The notes beneath the pieces are model-generated. The model worked only from the letters and a program-made list of their open reading frames with translations. It ran no database searches and was not told where the DNA came from. DNA of 64,000 nt from Betaproteobacteria bacterium (lineage in GTDB: Bacteria; Pseudomonadota; Gammaproteobacteria; Burkholderiales; UBA6910), in contig JACPEG010000030.1 in the NCBI GenBank assembly GCA_016183615.1, forward strand, positions 1 through 64,000, read 5' to 3'. Each line of letters opens with the position of its first letter. The first letter of the stretch is position 1. The translations under genes were made by a program, and so were the position numbers. Shown piece after piece: positions 1 to 9,065 of the stretch.

Positions 1-49
1 CCGATGATAGTAGGCAGCCCGCCTGCGAAAGTAGGTCATCGTCAGACTC
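1..49 (+). rRNA. rrf: 5S ribosomal RNA, 3' end (partial)
   Basis: The first ~49 bases read as the last third of a proteobacterial 5S rRNA, including the conserved GTAGGTCATCGTCAG stretch that pairs back with the 5' part of the molecule (CCGATGATAG is also present). The gene starts upstream of the window, so an rRNA operon ends here. The exact 3' end is uncertain by a few bases. A strong hairpin follows directly. Confidence 0.85.
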
Positions 50-58
50 CCACTAAAC

Positions 59-90
59 GCAAAGCCCCGACCGCAAGGCCGGGGCTTTCG
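59..90. terminator. Hairpin terminator of the rRNA operon, shared with pyk
   Basis: A 9-bp perfect stem (AAAGCCCCG / CGGGGCTTT) plus two inner CC/GG pairs and a GCAA loop lies 10 bases after the 5S end and 20 bases from the stop of the convergent pyk gene. The A run on one side and T run on the other make it usable from both strands. Confidence 0.85.
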
Positions 91-109
91 CGTTTGGAGC
101 GCCCGTTTC

Positions 110-1561
110 CTACACCCGCACCAGCTTCAGCGTCGGCTCGTTGAGGCTCGGGTTGTCGTGAAAGCCCGAGACCAGCAGCACGTTGTGCCCGGTGCGGGTG
201 AGGTTTGCCTTGCGGGCGACCGCGGTACAGACTTCGACCGAATCGTAGTCGTAGCGCTTCGGGATGAACATGGGCACGATGCCCCAGCACAGGGCAAGGC
301 GCCGGCAGACCGCCTCCTCATGGGCGATGGCCACCAGCGGCGCGGTGGGGCGGCGTGAGGAAATGATTCGGGCGGTGGTGCCGCCGCGGGTTGGAATGAC
401 GATGCCCTGGAGCTTCAGCTCCTGGGCCAGGGTCGACGCCGCATGGGCGAAGGCATCGCGCGTGACGAGTTCCTCTCCGGCCGCCTCCTCCCCGACGAAT
501 GCCCCCTTCTTCCACTGGTAGCCTTCCACCTCGCGCACGATGCGATCCATGGTCTGCACCGCCTGCAGCGGGTATTTCCCGCTCGCGCTCTCGGCGGAGA
601 GCATGACCGCATCGGCGCTGGCGAACGCCGCGTTTGCCACGTCACCCACCTCCGCCCGCGTCGGGCGCGCGTGGGTGATCATGGATTCCAGCATCTGGGT
701 CGCAACGATCACCGGTTTGTGGCGCATGCGCGCGAAGCGGATGAGCTGCTGCTGCACCAGCGGCACCGACTCCGCAGGCAACTCGATCCCCAGGTCGCCG
801 CGGGCCACCATGATCCCGTCCGAGGCATCGAGAATTCCCGCGATATTCTCCAGGCCCTCAGGCGTTTCGATCTTGGAGATAATGGGAATCGAGGCGCCAT
901 GCCGCGCCAGCAGCCGCTTCAGCGCCAGCACGTTTTGCCCGCTGCGCACGAAGCTCATGGCGACATAGTCGGCTCCCAGCTCCACGGCCAGCCGCGCGTC
1001 CTCCATGTCTTTTTTTGGAATCGCCGGCGCGGAAACCTTGGAATCCGGTAGATTGATGCCCTTGTGGTCCTTCAGCGGGCCGCCGTACACCACCCGACAA
1101 TGGACCCGGTGGTCTTTCACCCGCAGGACCTTTAGCTCCAGGTTGCCGTCGTCGAGCAGCACCCGCTGGCCCGGTCTCACGTCCTTGTGGATCAGGCGGT
1201 ACTGGGAGGGAATGAGCCCTTCCCGGCCCACCTCCGCCCGGGCGTCTACCACCACCTCCTGGCCCGGATTGAGCTCGATGGCGCCGCCGGGGAAGCGGCC
1301 GGTGCGGATCTTCGGGCCGCACAGGTCCATGAGAATCGCCACGTGGCGTCCCATGTTCTTGGCCGCGGCGCGGATGTGGTGGAACAGTGCCCGGTGACCC
1401 GCGTGATCCCCATGGGACATGTTCAGCCGCATCACGTCCACGCCGGCCTCCAGCAGACCGCGGATCGCCGCCGGGGTCGAGGTAGCGGGTCCGAGCGTCG
1501 CGACGATCTTGGTGCGGCGCCAGTGCAGATGAACGCGTCCGGCGAGCGGGCCGTGGGACAT
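110..1561 (-). CDS. pyk: Pyruvate kinase
   Basis: Converts phosphoenolpyruvate and ADP to pyruvate and ATP, the last step of glycolysis, in the cytosol. At 483 residues the length is normal. The N-terminal barrel motif RRTKIVATLGPATS is followed by the substrate loop RLNMSHGDH, the metal/PEP site region SKIETPEGLENI with MVARGDLGIELP, and the ATQMLESM signature; the C-terminal domain ends in EPTLKLVRV. I chose the ATG at 1561 because AAGGAGA lies just upstream in mRNA sense; a longer in-frame start at 1624 has no such site. It converges on the rRNA operon and shares its terminator. Function by family is secure; the allosteric type (PykA or PykF) cannot be told from sequence alone. Confidence 0.95.
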   Translation of the reverse strand: MSHGPLAGRVHLHWRRTKIVATLGPATSTPAAIRGLLEAGVDVMRLNMSHGDHAGHRALFHHIRAAAKNMGRHVAILMDLCGPKIRTGRFPGGAIELNPGQEVVVDARAEVGREGLIPSQYRLIHKDVRPGQRVLLDDGNLELKVLRVKDHRVHCRVVYGGPLKDHKGINLPDSKVSAPAIPKKDMEDARLAVELGADYVAMSFVRSGQNVLALKRLLARHGASIPIISKIETPEGLENIAGILDASDGIMVARGDLGIELPAESVPLVQQQLIRFARMRHKPVIVATQMLESMITHARPTRAEVGDVANAAFASADAVMLSAESASGKYPLQAVQTMDRIVREVEGYQWKKGAFVGEEAAGEELVTRDAFAHAASTLAQELKLQGIVIPTRGGTTARIISSRRPTAPLVAIAHEEAVCRRLALCWGIVPMFIPKRYDYDSVEVCTAVARKANLTRTGHNVLLVSGFHDNPSLNEPTLKLVRV

Positions 1562-1764
1562 GGTTTCTCCTTGTTTCGTATCCGGATGCCTGGGTTGGTC
1601 GAGTATACCCGATTGTGTTTCCATTCCTGTCGGCGGGGCCGGCCACCGACCCGCGCGATTCTGCTGGGCCGGCGGCCGAATCAGTCGCCTTCGAGGCCAA
1701 TTTGTCCTATCCTAATGCCCCGGGCGGATTTCCCGCCTTCCGCAGACCGCGAAACCCGATCAGG

Positions 1765-3189
1765 ATGAACATTTCACGCCGCAATTTTCTCCAAGGGACC
1801 GGTGCCGCCTTGGGCATGTGGGCGCTGCCCCCGGCCCTGGTCCGTGCCGCGTCCCCCACGTCCCTCGAATTGCGGGCGGGCGTATTCCGGCAGCAGGTGA
1901 TGCCGAAAGGGCCGCGGACCCCGGTGTGGGGATTCAACGGCTCGGTGCCCGGGCCGGTACTACGTTACCGCCGCGGCGATCAGGTGCGAATGACCGTGGT
2001 CAATGATTTGCCCCAGGAAACCACGGTGCACTGGCATGGCTTGCGCATTCCCAACGCCATGGATGGCGTGCCCTTCGTCACCCAGATCCCCATTCCCAGG
2101 GGAGAAAAATTCGATTACGCGTTCCAGGTACCCGATTCCGGGACGTTCTGGTATCACCCCCACCAGAGCAGCTTCGAGCAGGTTCCCCGCGGGCTGTACG
2201 GCGCCCTAATCGTCGAGGAAGACAAGCCCATCGAAGTGGACCGGGAAGTCCTCTGGGTGCTTTCGGACTTCAAGCTGCAGCCCGACAACCAGCACGTGGA
2301 GGACTTCGGCAGCGTCCGCGACTTCGGCGGCATCGGCCGCATCGGCAACGTGGTGACCCTCAACGGGCGTGCGGTGGGCGAAGGCTCCGGCCTGGAGGTG
2401 CGCTCCGGCGAGCGCATCCGCCTGCGCATCCTCAACGCCGCCTCGGCGCGGATCTTCAGCCTGCAGTTCCTCGGCCACTGGCCCGTGGTGATCGCCTTCG
2501 ACGGACAGGCGGTGGAGCCGCACACCCGGCCCAGCAGCCAGCTGGTGCTGGGGCCGGGGATGCGCGCGGACCTGGTCCTCGACTGCATGAAGGCCCCGGG
2601 CGAGCGCTTCTCGGTGATCGACAACTGGGAGAAGACCAGCGAGATCGCAAAGATCGTCTACCGGGACGAAAAGCCGCTCCGGACCAAGCCCCTCGGCGCG
2701 CCGATGGAGCTGGAACCCAACGCGCTTCCGGAACCCGACCTCAGGAAAGCCAATGAGCACTACATCCTGTTCCAGGGCGGAGTGGTGGGCGAGCCCATCC
2801 TGGGCATGGTGGACGGCAAGCCCACCGGAATCTACAACCTGCTCAACAAGCACGGGCTGGCGTGGACCATGAACTACACGGCAGCCCACGAGCACGCGCT
2901 GATGCACCAGCCTTTCCTGCACCTCACGAAGGGCGAGCACGTGGTGCTCAAGATGATCAACGACACCGACTTCATCCACCCCATGCACCTGCACGGCCAC
3001 CTGTTTCGGGTGATCGCCGTCGACGGCAAGCCCCAGAAATACCGGGAGTGGCGCGACACCGTGCTGATGGCGCCGAAGGAAACCATAGACATCGCCTTCG
3101 TCGCCGACAATCCGGGCGAGTGGATGTTCCACTGCCACATCCTGGAGCACGCCGCCGGCGGCATGATGGGCACCATCGCCGTCGAATGA
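1765..3189 (+). CDS. Multicopper oxidase, Tat-exported (CumA/CopA-like)
   Basis: A periplasmic copper oxidase of 474 residues. The start at 1765 gives a twin-arginine signal (SRRNFLQGTG followed by a hydrophobic segment ending near ALVRAAS), so it is exported folded with its copper. All four copper motifs are visible: HWHG near residue 89, WYHPHQSS near 130, HPMHLHGHLF near 405, and HCHILEHAAGGMM near 457; the last carries the type-1 Cys/His set. These bind one type-1 copper and the trinuclear centre that reduces O2 to water. The family oxidises Cu(I), Mn(II) or phenols; the substrate cannot be decided here. It is divergent from pyk and stands alone, with no copper-resistance genes beside it. 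Confidence 0.9.
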   Translation: MNISRRNFLQGTGAALGMWALPPALVRAASPTSLELRAGVFRQQVMPKGPRTPVWGFNGSVPGPVLRYRRGDQVRMTVVNDLPQETTVHWHGLRIPNAMDGVPFVTQIPIPRGEKFDYAFQVPDSGTFWYHPHQSSFEQVPRGLYGALIVEEDKPIEVDREVLWVLSDFKLQPDNQHVEDFGSVRDFGGIGRIGNVVTLNGRAVGEGSGLEVRSGERIRLRILNAASARIFSLQFLGHWPVVIAFDGQAVEPHTRPSSQLVLGPGMRADLVLDCMKAPGERFSVIDNWEKTSEIAKIVYRDEKPLRTKPLGAPMELEPNALPEPDLRKANEHYILFQGGVVGEPILGMVDGKPTGIYNLLNKHGLAWTMNYTAAHEHALMHQPFLHLTKGEHVVLKMINDTDFIHPMHLHGHLFRVIAVDGKPQKYREWRDTVLMAPKETIDIAFVADNPGEWMFHCHILEHAAGGMMGTIAVE

Positions 3190-3204
3190 CGGCGCGGCCG
3201 GCGC

Positions 3205-3386
3205 TCAACCGGGCGGCCGCCGCTTGAGCGCCTGGGTCATCTTGAAGCTCAGCACCGGCTCCCCGCCGCCGTTCACCACCTCGTAGCGAAACGTGGCGAT
3301 TCCCTGCCCGGGCTTCGATCGGGACGGACGCGCTTCGAGCAACGTGAAACGGCAGCGCAGCGCGTCCCCGGGCCGCAGGGTGATTA
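3205..3386 (-). pseudogene. 3' remnant of a MaoC-like dehydratase
   Basis: About 60 codons on the minus strand match the C-terminal half of a MaoC/hotdog enoyl-CoA hydratase: a GDALRCRFTLLEARPS segment, then the FRYEVVNGGGEPVLSF strand pattern and a basic tail, with a stop at 3205. There is no start codon and the N-terminal half, including the catalytic Asp/His hydratase motif, is missing. Upstream of residue ITLRPGD the frame becomes unrelated sequence that serves as the leader of the divergent ttuC-like gene. I read it as a decayed gene cut by the rearrangement that placed the tartrate dehydrogenase gene here. Confidence 0.6.
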
Positions 3387-3453
3387 TACTTTTACGGCAA
3401 AGGCGGATAATCAAGACCGCGGCGTCCCACACCATCAGGAGGGGAAGACACCG

Positions 3454-4518
3454 ATGCAGAACTATCGCATTGCCGTCATTCCCGGCGACGGCATAGGCAA
3501 GGAAGTGGTGCCGGAGGGAATCCGCGTGCTCGATGCCGCGGCGACCCGTTATGGATTCGGCTTCCAATGGGACGTTTTCCCCTGGAGCTGCGAATACTAC
3601 GCCAGGCACGGGTGCATGATGCCCGATGACGGGATCGAGCGCATCCGCCGTCACGACGCGATTTTTCTCGGTGCGGTGGGCTTCCCCGGGGTGCCCGACC
3701 ACGTTTCGCTTTGGGGATTGCTGATTCCGATCCGCCGGCAGTTCCAGCAATACGCCAACGTCCGTCCGGTGCGGCTCATGCCGGGCGTGAAATCGCCGCT
3801 GGCGGGACGCCAGGTGGGGGACATCGACTTCGTCGTGGTGCGGGAGAACAACGAGGGCGAATACTCCTCCATCGGCGGCAGGATCTACGAGGGGACCGAC
3901 CACGAGGTCTGCGTGCAGCAGAGCACCTTCACCCGGCGCGGGGTGGATCGCATCCTGAAATACGCCTTTGATCTGGCGCAAAGCCGTCCGAGGAAGCACC
4001 TGACTTCGGCCACCAAGTCGAACGGCATTTCGATCACCATGCCCTACTGGGACGAGCGGGTGAGGGCCATGGCCGCAAACTATCCCGAGGTGAAGACCGA
4101 CCAGTACCACATCGACATCCTCACCGCCCACTTCGTGCAGCATCCGGACTGGTTCGACGTGGTGGTGGGCTCCAATCTTTTCGGCGACATCCTGTCGGAC
4201 CTGGGCCCGGCCTGCACCGGCACCATCGGCATCGCACCCTCTGCCAATCTCAATCCGGCACGGGAATTTCCGTCCATGTTCGAGCCGGTGCACGGCTCCG
4301 CCCCTGACATCTGCGGCAAGGGCGTCGCCAACCCCATCGGCCAGATCTGGTCCGGGGCGATGATGCTCGAACACCTGGGGCAGAAGGCGGCGGCCGACGC
4401 CGTGGTGCGCGCGATCGAGTCCGTGCTCGTCGAGGGACCGCGTACCCCGGACCTGGGCGGGAAGGCGACCACCTGCGATCTCGGCAAGGCGGTCGTCGAG
4501 GCCCTCGCGGCGGGCTGA
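3454..4518 (+). CDS. ttuC: Tartrate dehydrogenase/decarboxylase (isopropylmalate-dehydrogenase family)
   Basis: A 354-residue beta-decarboxylating dehydrogenase. The start IAVIPGDGIGKEVVPEG and the NAD-binding end EPVHGSAPDICGKG are family signatures. The substrate-loop sequence AVGFPGVPDHVSLWG and the short VRPVRLMPGVKSPLA arm are those of the tartrate/D-malate dehydrogenase subgroup rather than LeuB or Icd. These enzymes oxidise L- or meso-tartrate or D-malate with NAD+ and a divalent metal, held by the Asp pair in VGSNLFGDILSDL. A site reading GAGGGGAAG precedes the ATG. The exact substrate (tartrate or D-malate) is not settled by sequence. It is monocistronic, between a MaoC remnant and the HPF gene. 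Confidence 0.85.
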   Translation: MQNYRIAVIPGDGIGKEVVPEGIRVLDAAATRYGFGFQWDVFPWSCEYYARHGCMMPDDGIERIRRHDAIFLGAVGFPGVPDHVSLWGLLIPIRRQFQQYANVRPVRLMPGVKSPLAGRQVGDIDFVVVRENNEGEYSSIGGRIYEGTDHEVCVQQSTFTRRGVDRILKYAFDLAQSRPRKHLTSATKSNGISITMPYWDERVRAMAANYPEVKTDQYHIDILTAHFVQHPDWFDVVVGSNLFGDILSDLGPACTGTIGIAPSANLNPAREFPSMFEPVHGSAPDICGKGVANPIGQIWSGAMMLEHLGQKAAADAVVRAIESVLVEGPRTPDLGGKATTCDLGKAVVEALAAG

Positions 4519-4668
4519 CCGGGCTGCCGCGCTGGAAAAAACGAACAAGTTCTCAAGCGGTTGCGCGGTACCCCGGGCGTCACCGCCGCGGATTGTCTAG
4601 AATGGAACTGAGGGGGGCCGGTGGTTTCAGAGGGAGAGCTCCCGTCAACCGGACGCAGGAAACCCATC

Positions 4669-5217
4669 ATGCAAGAAGCGCTGCAAATCACCCTTCGGGA
4701 CATTCCGCAATCGGACGCGCTGGATGCGCATATCCGTGAGAAGGCAGGCAAGCTCGAGCTGTTTTATCCGCACATCCAGAGTTGCCGCGTCGTCGTCGAA
4801 ATGCCCCACAAGCACAAGCACCAGGGCAAGGTATTCGCCGTGAGCATCGATCTGCGGGTGCCGGGGGGCGAGCTGGTCGTGAACCGCGACCGGCACGAAG
4901 ACGTCTACGTGGCCCTGCGGGACGCGTTCGACCATGCCCGGCGCAAGCTCGAGGATTATGGGCGGCGTCAGCGCGGCGACGTGAAAGCCCATGCGGCGGA
5001 GAACCGGGGGCGCGTGGCGAGAACGTTTCCGGAGCAGGGGTACGGGTTCATCGAGACGTCCGACGGCCGCGAGCTGTATTTCCACCGCGACAACCTGGTG
5101 ACACCCGATTTCGACCAGCTGGAAATCGGCGCCGAGGTCCAGTTCGTCGAGGACCGGGGTGCCGAGGGCCCGCAGGCGAAGCGAGTCAGCGTCGGCAAGC
5201 ACCATGTGTCAGGCTGA
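4669..5217 (+). CDS. HPF/RaiA-like ribosome-associated protein fused to a cold-shock domain
   Basis: A 182-residue protein with two domains. Residues ~1-105 follow the hibernation-promoting factor/YfiA fold, with a beta strand LQITLRDIPQSD, helix, CRVVVEMPHKHKHQGKVF, and the helix DVYVALRDAFDHARRKLEDY. Residues ~115-182 form a cold-shock OB fold with the RNP1-like EQGYGFIETSDGRELYFHRDN. HPF domains sit in the ribosomal A/P site; cold-shock domains bind single-stranded RNA. This pairing is not the classic short or long HPF, whose C-terminal domain is a different dimerisation fold. The ATG at 4669 has CAGGAAA upstream. A possible -10 box (TAGAAT) is near 4597. The role, probably stress-time ribosome or mRNA protection, is inference. 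Confidence 0.85.
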   Translation: MQEALQITLRDIPQSDALDAHIREKAGKLELFYPHIQSCRVVVEMPHKHKHQGKVFAVSIDLRVPGGELVVNRDRHEDVYVALRDAFDHARRKLEDYGRRQRGDVKAHAAENRGRVARTFPEQGYGFIETSDGRELYFHRDNLVTPDFDQLEIGAEVQFVEDRGAEGPQAKRVSVGKHHVSG

Positions 5218-5277
5218 CGCTTTTCGGGGCCGACCTCCGGTCCCGGCACGATAGGCGCCATGTTCATATGACGCCTC

Positions 5278-5304
5278 GGGAACCCGCCTGATCAGCGGGT
5301 TCCC
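5278..5304 (+). terminator. Hairpin after the HPF-CSD gene
   Basis: A perfect 10-bp stem GGGAACCCGC / GCGGGTTCCC with a 7-base loop lies 60 bases after the stop codon at 5217. There is no good T run, so it may act as an mRNA-end stabiliser or need Rho. It also lies downstream of the convergent AsmA-like gene. Confidence 0.55.
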
Positions 5305-5432
5305 GTCCGTGCATCCAGCCCGGGAAACCCTTGCGGCGGGTTCGACGCAGGCGTGCGCCCAGCCCGGTTGCAGCCGCGCGGCGCTCGCGGGAGTCTCCGG
5401 CGCGGCACTGCTCGCTGCCGCGCTCTGGGTCG

Positions 5433-6146
5433 CTATTTGAACCAGCCCTTGACGGTGTCCGCGGCGCTGCCCGCGCCCTTCTTGACGGATTCGGCAGCGG
5501 AACTGGCGGCGCGGGTCACCCCGCCCACCATCGCGCTCATCACCTGTTTCGTGACCTCCCCCGCCGTGGCGCCGTTGCTTTTCTTGCCTACGTCCCGGAG
5601 ATGAACCATGGGAAGCGAGGTGGTCATGGTGCTCTCGCCCAGCATTCCGCCGGTCAGCGTGATCCGGCCGTCGCGGATGTAGAGGTTCTCGATGATCATC
5701 CTGGTCCCGGACTTCTTTTCCGCCGGGCCCGAGTGCGCCTTCACGTAGCGGTCCACGTTGCGCTGGATGGCATCGAGGTTCGTGGTGCTGCCCGCCTTCT
5801 CGTAGGTGATCTCGGGCGCATTGATCACGAGCTCCTTGATGACCACCACGTCCCCGGCAAGGCTCGCCGGTTCCACGGTCAGACTGATCTCGCCGAGCCT
5901 GAGGGCGGTCGGCGCCTTGAATCCCCTGGGGTTGCCGAGGACCAGCCCGCGGATCGCCCCCTTGCCGTCGGTTGCTGAGATGCTCACGCCGCCGATCTCG
6001 ACCGTGACGCCGGTGATTTCCGGCCCGAAGGTCTCGATCGCGGATTCGACGATGGAATCCAGCGAGGAGGCGAGCCAGGCAACGGCGCCGGCGATGACCG
6101 CCACGATGATGCCGACGGCGATAAGGAGCTTGCTCCCGGTTGTCAT
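5433..6146 (-). CDS. AsmA-like membrane-anchored protein of unknown function
   Basis: A 237-residue protein with one N-terminal membrane anchor (LLIAVGIIVAVIAGAVAWLA, residues ~6-25) and a periplasmic beta-rich part. The body has the repeated strand pattern of AsmA/DUF748-type proteins, for example VTVEIGGVSISATDGKGAIRG, VIKELVINAPEITYE and MIIENLYIRDGRITLTG. The C-terminal 50 residues are Ala/Ser/Lys-rich and probably helical. AsmA-like proteins act in outer-membrane lipid or protein homeostasis, but this one is much shorter than AsmA and I do not assign a process. It is transcribed alone, divergent from glnA. The start at 6146 (ATG) places the anchor at the very N-terminus. Confidence 0.75.
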   Translation of the reverse strand: MTTGSKLLIAVGIIVAVIAGAVAWLASSLDSIVESAIETFGPEITGVTVEIGGVSISATDGKGAIRGLVLGNPRGFKAPTALRLGEISLTVEPASLAGDVVVIKELVINAPEITYEKAGSTTNLDAIQRNVDRYVKAHSGPAEKKSGTRMIIENLYIRDGRITLTGGMLGESTMTTSLPMVHLRDVGKKSNGATAGEVTKQVMSAMVGGVTRAASSAAESVKKGAGSAADTVKGWFK

Positions 6147-6292
6147 GTATTGTCCTGGCGTTCAGACTGATGGCGGGAAATCGCTCCCGTCGATTCCGGA
6201 ACGGCGCGGTAAACCCTGTTTTCGTCGCACCTATTTTACCGGTTCCGCGCCGCACCCGGAGCGTCCCCGGCACCGGCCCCGGAACAACCCGC

Positions 6293-6321
6293 TTGATTTG
6301 CGACCGTCCGCTTCCTATTTT
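6293..6321 (+). promoter_or_regulatory. Candidate sigma-70 promoter for glnA
   Basis: TTGATT, a 17-bp spacer and TATTTT lie about 95 bases before the glnA start. Each box matches four of six consensus bases. I looked for but did not find a sigma-54 box in front of glnA, which is of interest because the urea operon in this window does have one. Confidence 0.4.
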
Positions 6322-6420
6322 TAGGTAGAGAGCCGGTTCCCCGGTTGTTTCAGGTTCAACCCCTTCCGTTGATTCCCGTTACGGCGCCGCACCATGCGCC
6401 GGTTCGAGCAGGAGGCTCCT

Positions 6421-7845
6421 ATGACTCCCCAAGACGTCATCAAGCTGGCAAAGGAGAAATCCGCCAGGATCGTGGATCTCCGCTTCATCGACCTTCCGGG
6501 TTTGTGGCAGCACTTCTCGATCCCGGCGGAGGACCTGAATGAGGAGTTGTTCGAGGAGGGCATCGGTTTTGACGGCTCCTCCATCCGCGGGTTCCAGAGC
6601 ATTCATGAATCCGACATGCTTCTGATCCCGGACCCGGATACGGCGGCGATGGACCCGTTTACCCAGGTCCCGACCCTGGTGCTTATCTGCAACGTGCGGG
6701 ATCCGGTGACGGAGCAGGCCTACAGCCGCGATCCGCGTTACGTGGCCCAGAAGGCGGAGCTCCACCTCAAGGGCTCGGGGGTGGCCGACACCGTGTATAT
6801 CGGCCCCGAGCTGGAGTTTTTCTTTTTCGACGAAATCCGCTTCGACCAGACCTACAACTGCGGCTACTACTTCATCGACTCGGAAGCGGGCTTCTGGAAT
6901 TCCGGGAAGCAGGGTACGCCGGAGCGCCCCAACCTGGGCTACAAGCCGCGCTACAAGCAGGGCTACTTTCCGGTGCCGCCGATGGACAAGTTCCAGGACA
7001 TCCGCTCGGACATGGTGCTGGCGCTGCAGTCGGTGGGCGTCAAGGTGGAGGTGCACCATCACGAGGTGAGCACCGCCGGACAGACCGAAGTGGACATGCG
7101 CTTCAACACGCTAACCAAGATGGCCGATAGCGTGATGTGGTACAAGTACTGCGCCAAGAATACGGCGTTGAAGCACGGCAAGACCGCCACCTTCATGCCC
7201 AAGCCCATCTTTCAGGACAACGGTTCGGGCATGCACACCCACCAGTCCCTGTGGAAGAACGGCAAGAACCTGTTCTTCGCGCCGGGGTCCTACGGCGACA
7301 TCTCGGATGCCTGCCGCTGGTACATCGGCGGCATCCTGAAACACGCCCCGGCGCTGTGCGCGATCTGCGCGCCGACCACCAGCTCCTACCGCAGGCTGGT
7401 GCCGGGGTACGAGGCGCCGATCAACCTGGTGTATAGCCGTCGCAACCGCTCCGCCTGCGTGCGCATCCCCGTGTACTCCCGCTCCGAAAAGGCGAAGCGC
7501 ATCGAGTTCCGCACCCCGGACAACTCCTGCAATCCCTATCTCTCGTTCTCGGCCTGCCTGCTCGCGGGCCTCGACGGGATCGCCAACCGGATGGATCCCG
7601 GCGACCCCATCGACAAGGACCTCTACGACCTGCCGCCCGAGGAGGCGAAGGCGGTGAAGCATCTGCCGGGATCGCTGGAAGAGGTGCTCGATGCGCTGGA
7701 GGGGGATCACGACTTCCTGCTGCGGGGGGACGTGTTCACCCGGGACCTGATCGAGACCTGGATCGACTACAAGCGCAGGAACGAAGTGGACGCCATCCGG
7801 CTGCGACCTCATCCCTGGGAGTTCGCGCTGTATTTCGACATTTGA
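6421..7845 (+). CDS. glnA: Glutamine synthetase, type I (adenylylated form)
   Basis: Joins ammonia to glutamate with ATP, the main ammonia-assimilation step, as a cytosolic dodecamer. The 474-residue length and motifs are typical: [17 protein letters not shown], the metal/ATP region [38 protein letters not shown], and [19 protein letters not shown]. Tyr402 in [10 protein letters not shown] is the adenylylation site, so activity is probably controlled by GlnE/PII. The ATG at 6421 follows GGAGG; an earlier in-frame ATG at 6394 lacks a site. The segment [22 protein letters not shown] differs slightly from the more usual RRIEVRFPDPAANPYLAF but keeps the key Arg and Glu. It fits with the urea gene set at 13-24 kb, which would supply ammonia. 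Confidence 0.96.
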   Translation: MTPQDVIKLAKEKSARIVDLRFIDLPGLWQHFSIPAEDLNEELFEEGIGFDGSSIRGFQSIHESDMLLIPDPDTAAMDPFTQVPTLVLICNVRDPVTEQAYSRDPRYVAQKAELHLKGSGVADTVYIGPELEFFFFDEIRFDQTYNCGYYFIDSEAGFWNSGKQGTPERPNLGYKPRYKQGYFPVPPMDKFQDIRSDMVLALQSVGVKVEVHHHEVSTAGQTEVDMRFNTLTKMADSVMWYKYCAKNTALKHGKTATFMPKPIFQDNGSGMHTHQSLWKNGKNLFFAPGSYGDISDACRWYIGGILKHAPALCAICAPTTSSYRRLVPGYEAPINLVYSRRNRSACVRIPVYSRSEKAKRIEFRTPDNSCNPYLSFSACLLAGLDGIANRMDPGDPIDKDLYDLPPEEAKAVKHLPGSLEEVLDALEGDHDFLLRGDVFTRDLIETWIDYKRRNEVDAIRLRPHPWEFALYFDI

Positions 7846-7882
7846 CGCGCGGCCGGCTCCCGGGGGGTTTTTCGACAGCCTG

Positions 7883-9064
7883 CTAGATCCGCGCCTCCAA
7901 CACGCGGGCGACCTCTTCGTCGGTGAGCACAACGGGATTGGTCTTCATGCTGGAGCCGCGCGAATTCGCGACGACACGCGGCAGGTCCGACGTCCCAAAC
8001 CCATAGGCCGAGAGCCGCGGCAGTTCCAGCCGCACGGTCCATTCTTCCAGCCGGTCCACGAGAAACGCCCGCGCCCCCCGGTCGTCGCCCCGGGCGCCGA
8101 GCCGCCGCCCCACCTCCGCGTATTTGGCGAGGGACGGATTGCCGGGGTCCCGGGCCTCCATGGCCTCGATGTTGGCCCGGGTTGCGGCGGCCACCAGCGT
8201 ACCGCACACCACGCCGTGGGGGATCGGAAAGAACGCGCCCAGCGGCGAGGCAAGCCCATGGACCGAGCCCAGGCCCGCCTGGGCCAGCGTGATTCCGGAG
8301 AGCAGCGCCGCGTAGGCCATTTTTTCACGGCCTTCCGCGGCTCCCGCTCCGCCATCGTGCCAGGCGAGCAGCCCGTCCCGGGCGGCGGCGATCCCGGATA
8401 GCGCCAGCGCGTCGGTGAACCGGCTGGCGCGGGAGGACACAAAGGATTCCAGCAGCTGGGTGAACGCATCCATGCCGTTGGCCGCGATGAGCGGGCGCGG
8501 ACAGGTGGCGAGCAGGTCCGGGTCCACCACCGCGTACTCCGCCACCAGCAGGTCGTCGCGGAACGATTTCTTGAAGGCGTTCTCGCCGTGGCTGGACAGC
8601 ACCGCGTTCTTGGTGGCCTCGGATCCCGTCCCCGCGGTGGTCGGCACGGCGATGAAGGGCGTGGCGGGGCCGCGGTAGGGCTTCTCGGGCCCGATCCCTT
8701 CCAGGTGATCCGTTACCGAGTTGCCCGGTTTCAGCAGTCCGGCGATCGCCTTGGCGGCGTCCAGCGCGCTGCCGCCGCCGGCGCCGATCACCGCATCGAA
8801 TCCCGCGCCGCGCAGCCGCGCCACGGCCTCGTCCACGAATTGCGGAGAAGGCTCGCCCGAAACGCTCGCCAGCTCCCAGGAAAATCCCCGACTGACGAAA
8901 GCGCCGAGCAGCCAATCGCCGCGCGACGAGGCCGCGAAGGATCGCGCCCCCGTCACGAGCAGGAAGCGGCGCCCGTATCGCGCCGCGATATCGGGAAGCC
9001 TTGCCAGGGCGCCCGGGCCGAATTCGATGCGAGGAAGCCTCGCGACGGAAAAGTTCCGGGCCAC
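7883..9064 (-). CDS. Iron-containing alcohol dehydrogenase
   Basis: A 393-residue group III (Fe-dependent) alcohol dehydrogenase. The NAD(P) site GAGGGSALDAAKAIA and the loop PTTAGTGSEATKNAVL are clear, and the metal ligands are expected in GMDAFTQLLESF (Asp) and SVHGLASPLGAFFPIPHG (His residues). It begins with GTG two bases after the stop of the ABM monooxygenase gene, so the two form an operon. The family reduces or oxidises many alcohols and aldehydes; nothing here fixes the substrate. It converges on glnA with only 37 bases between the stop codons. Confidence 0.88.
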   Translation of the reverse strand: MARNFSVARLPRIEFGPGALARLPDIAARYGRRFLLVTGARSFAASSRGDWLLGAFVSRGFSWELASVSGEPSPQFVDEAVARLRGAGFDAVIGAGGGSALDAAKAIAGLLKPGNSVTDHLEGIGPEKPYRGPATPFIAVPTTAGTGSEATKNAVLSSHGENAFKKSFRDDLLVAEYAVVDPDLLATCPRPLIAANGMDAFTQLLESFVSSRASRFTDALALSGIAAARDGLLAWHDGGAGAAEGREKMAYAALLSGITLAQAGLGSVHGLASPLGAFFPIPHGVVCGTLVAAATRANIEAMEARDPGNPSLAKYAEVGRRLGARGDDRGARAFLVDRLEEWTVRLELPRLSAYGFGTSDLPRVVANSRGSSMKTNPVVLTDEEVARVLEARI

Positions 9065-9065
9065 G

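Noticed and set aside
6147-6420. Search for a sigma-54 or NtrC-controlled promoter before glnA
   Set aside because: No GG-N10-GC element with acceptable flanks was found; only a moderate sigma-70-like match remains.
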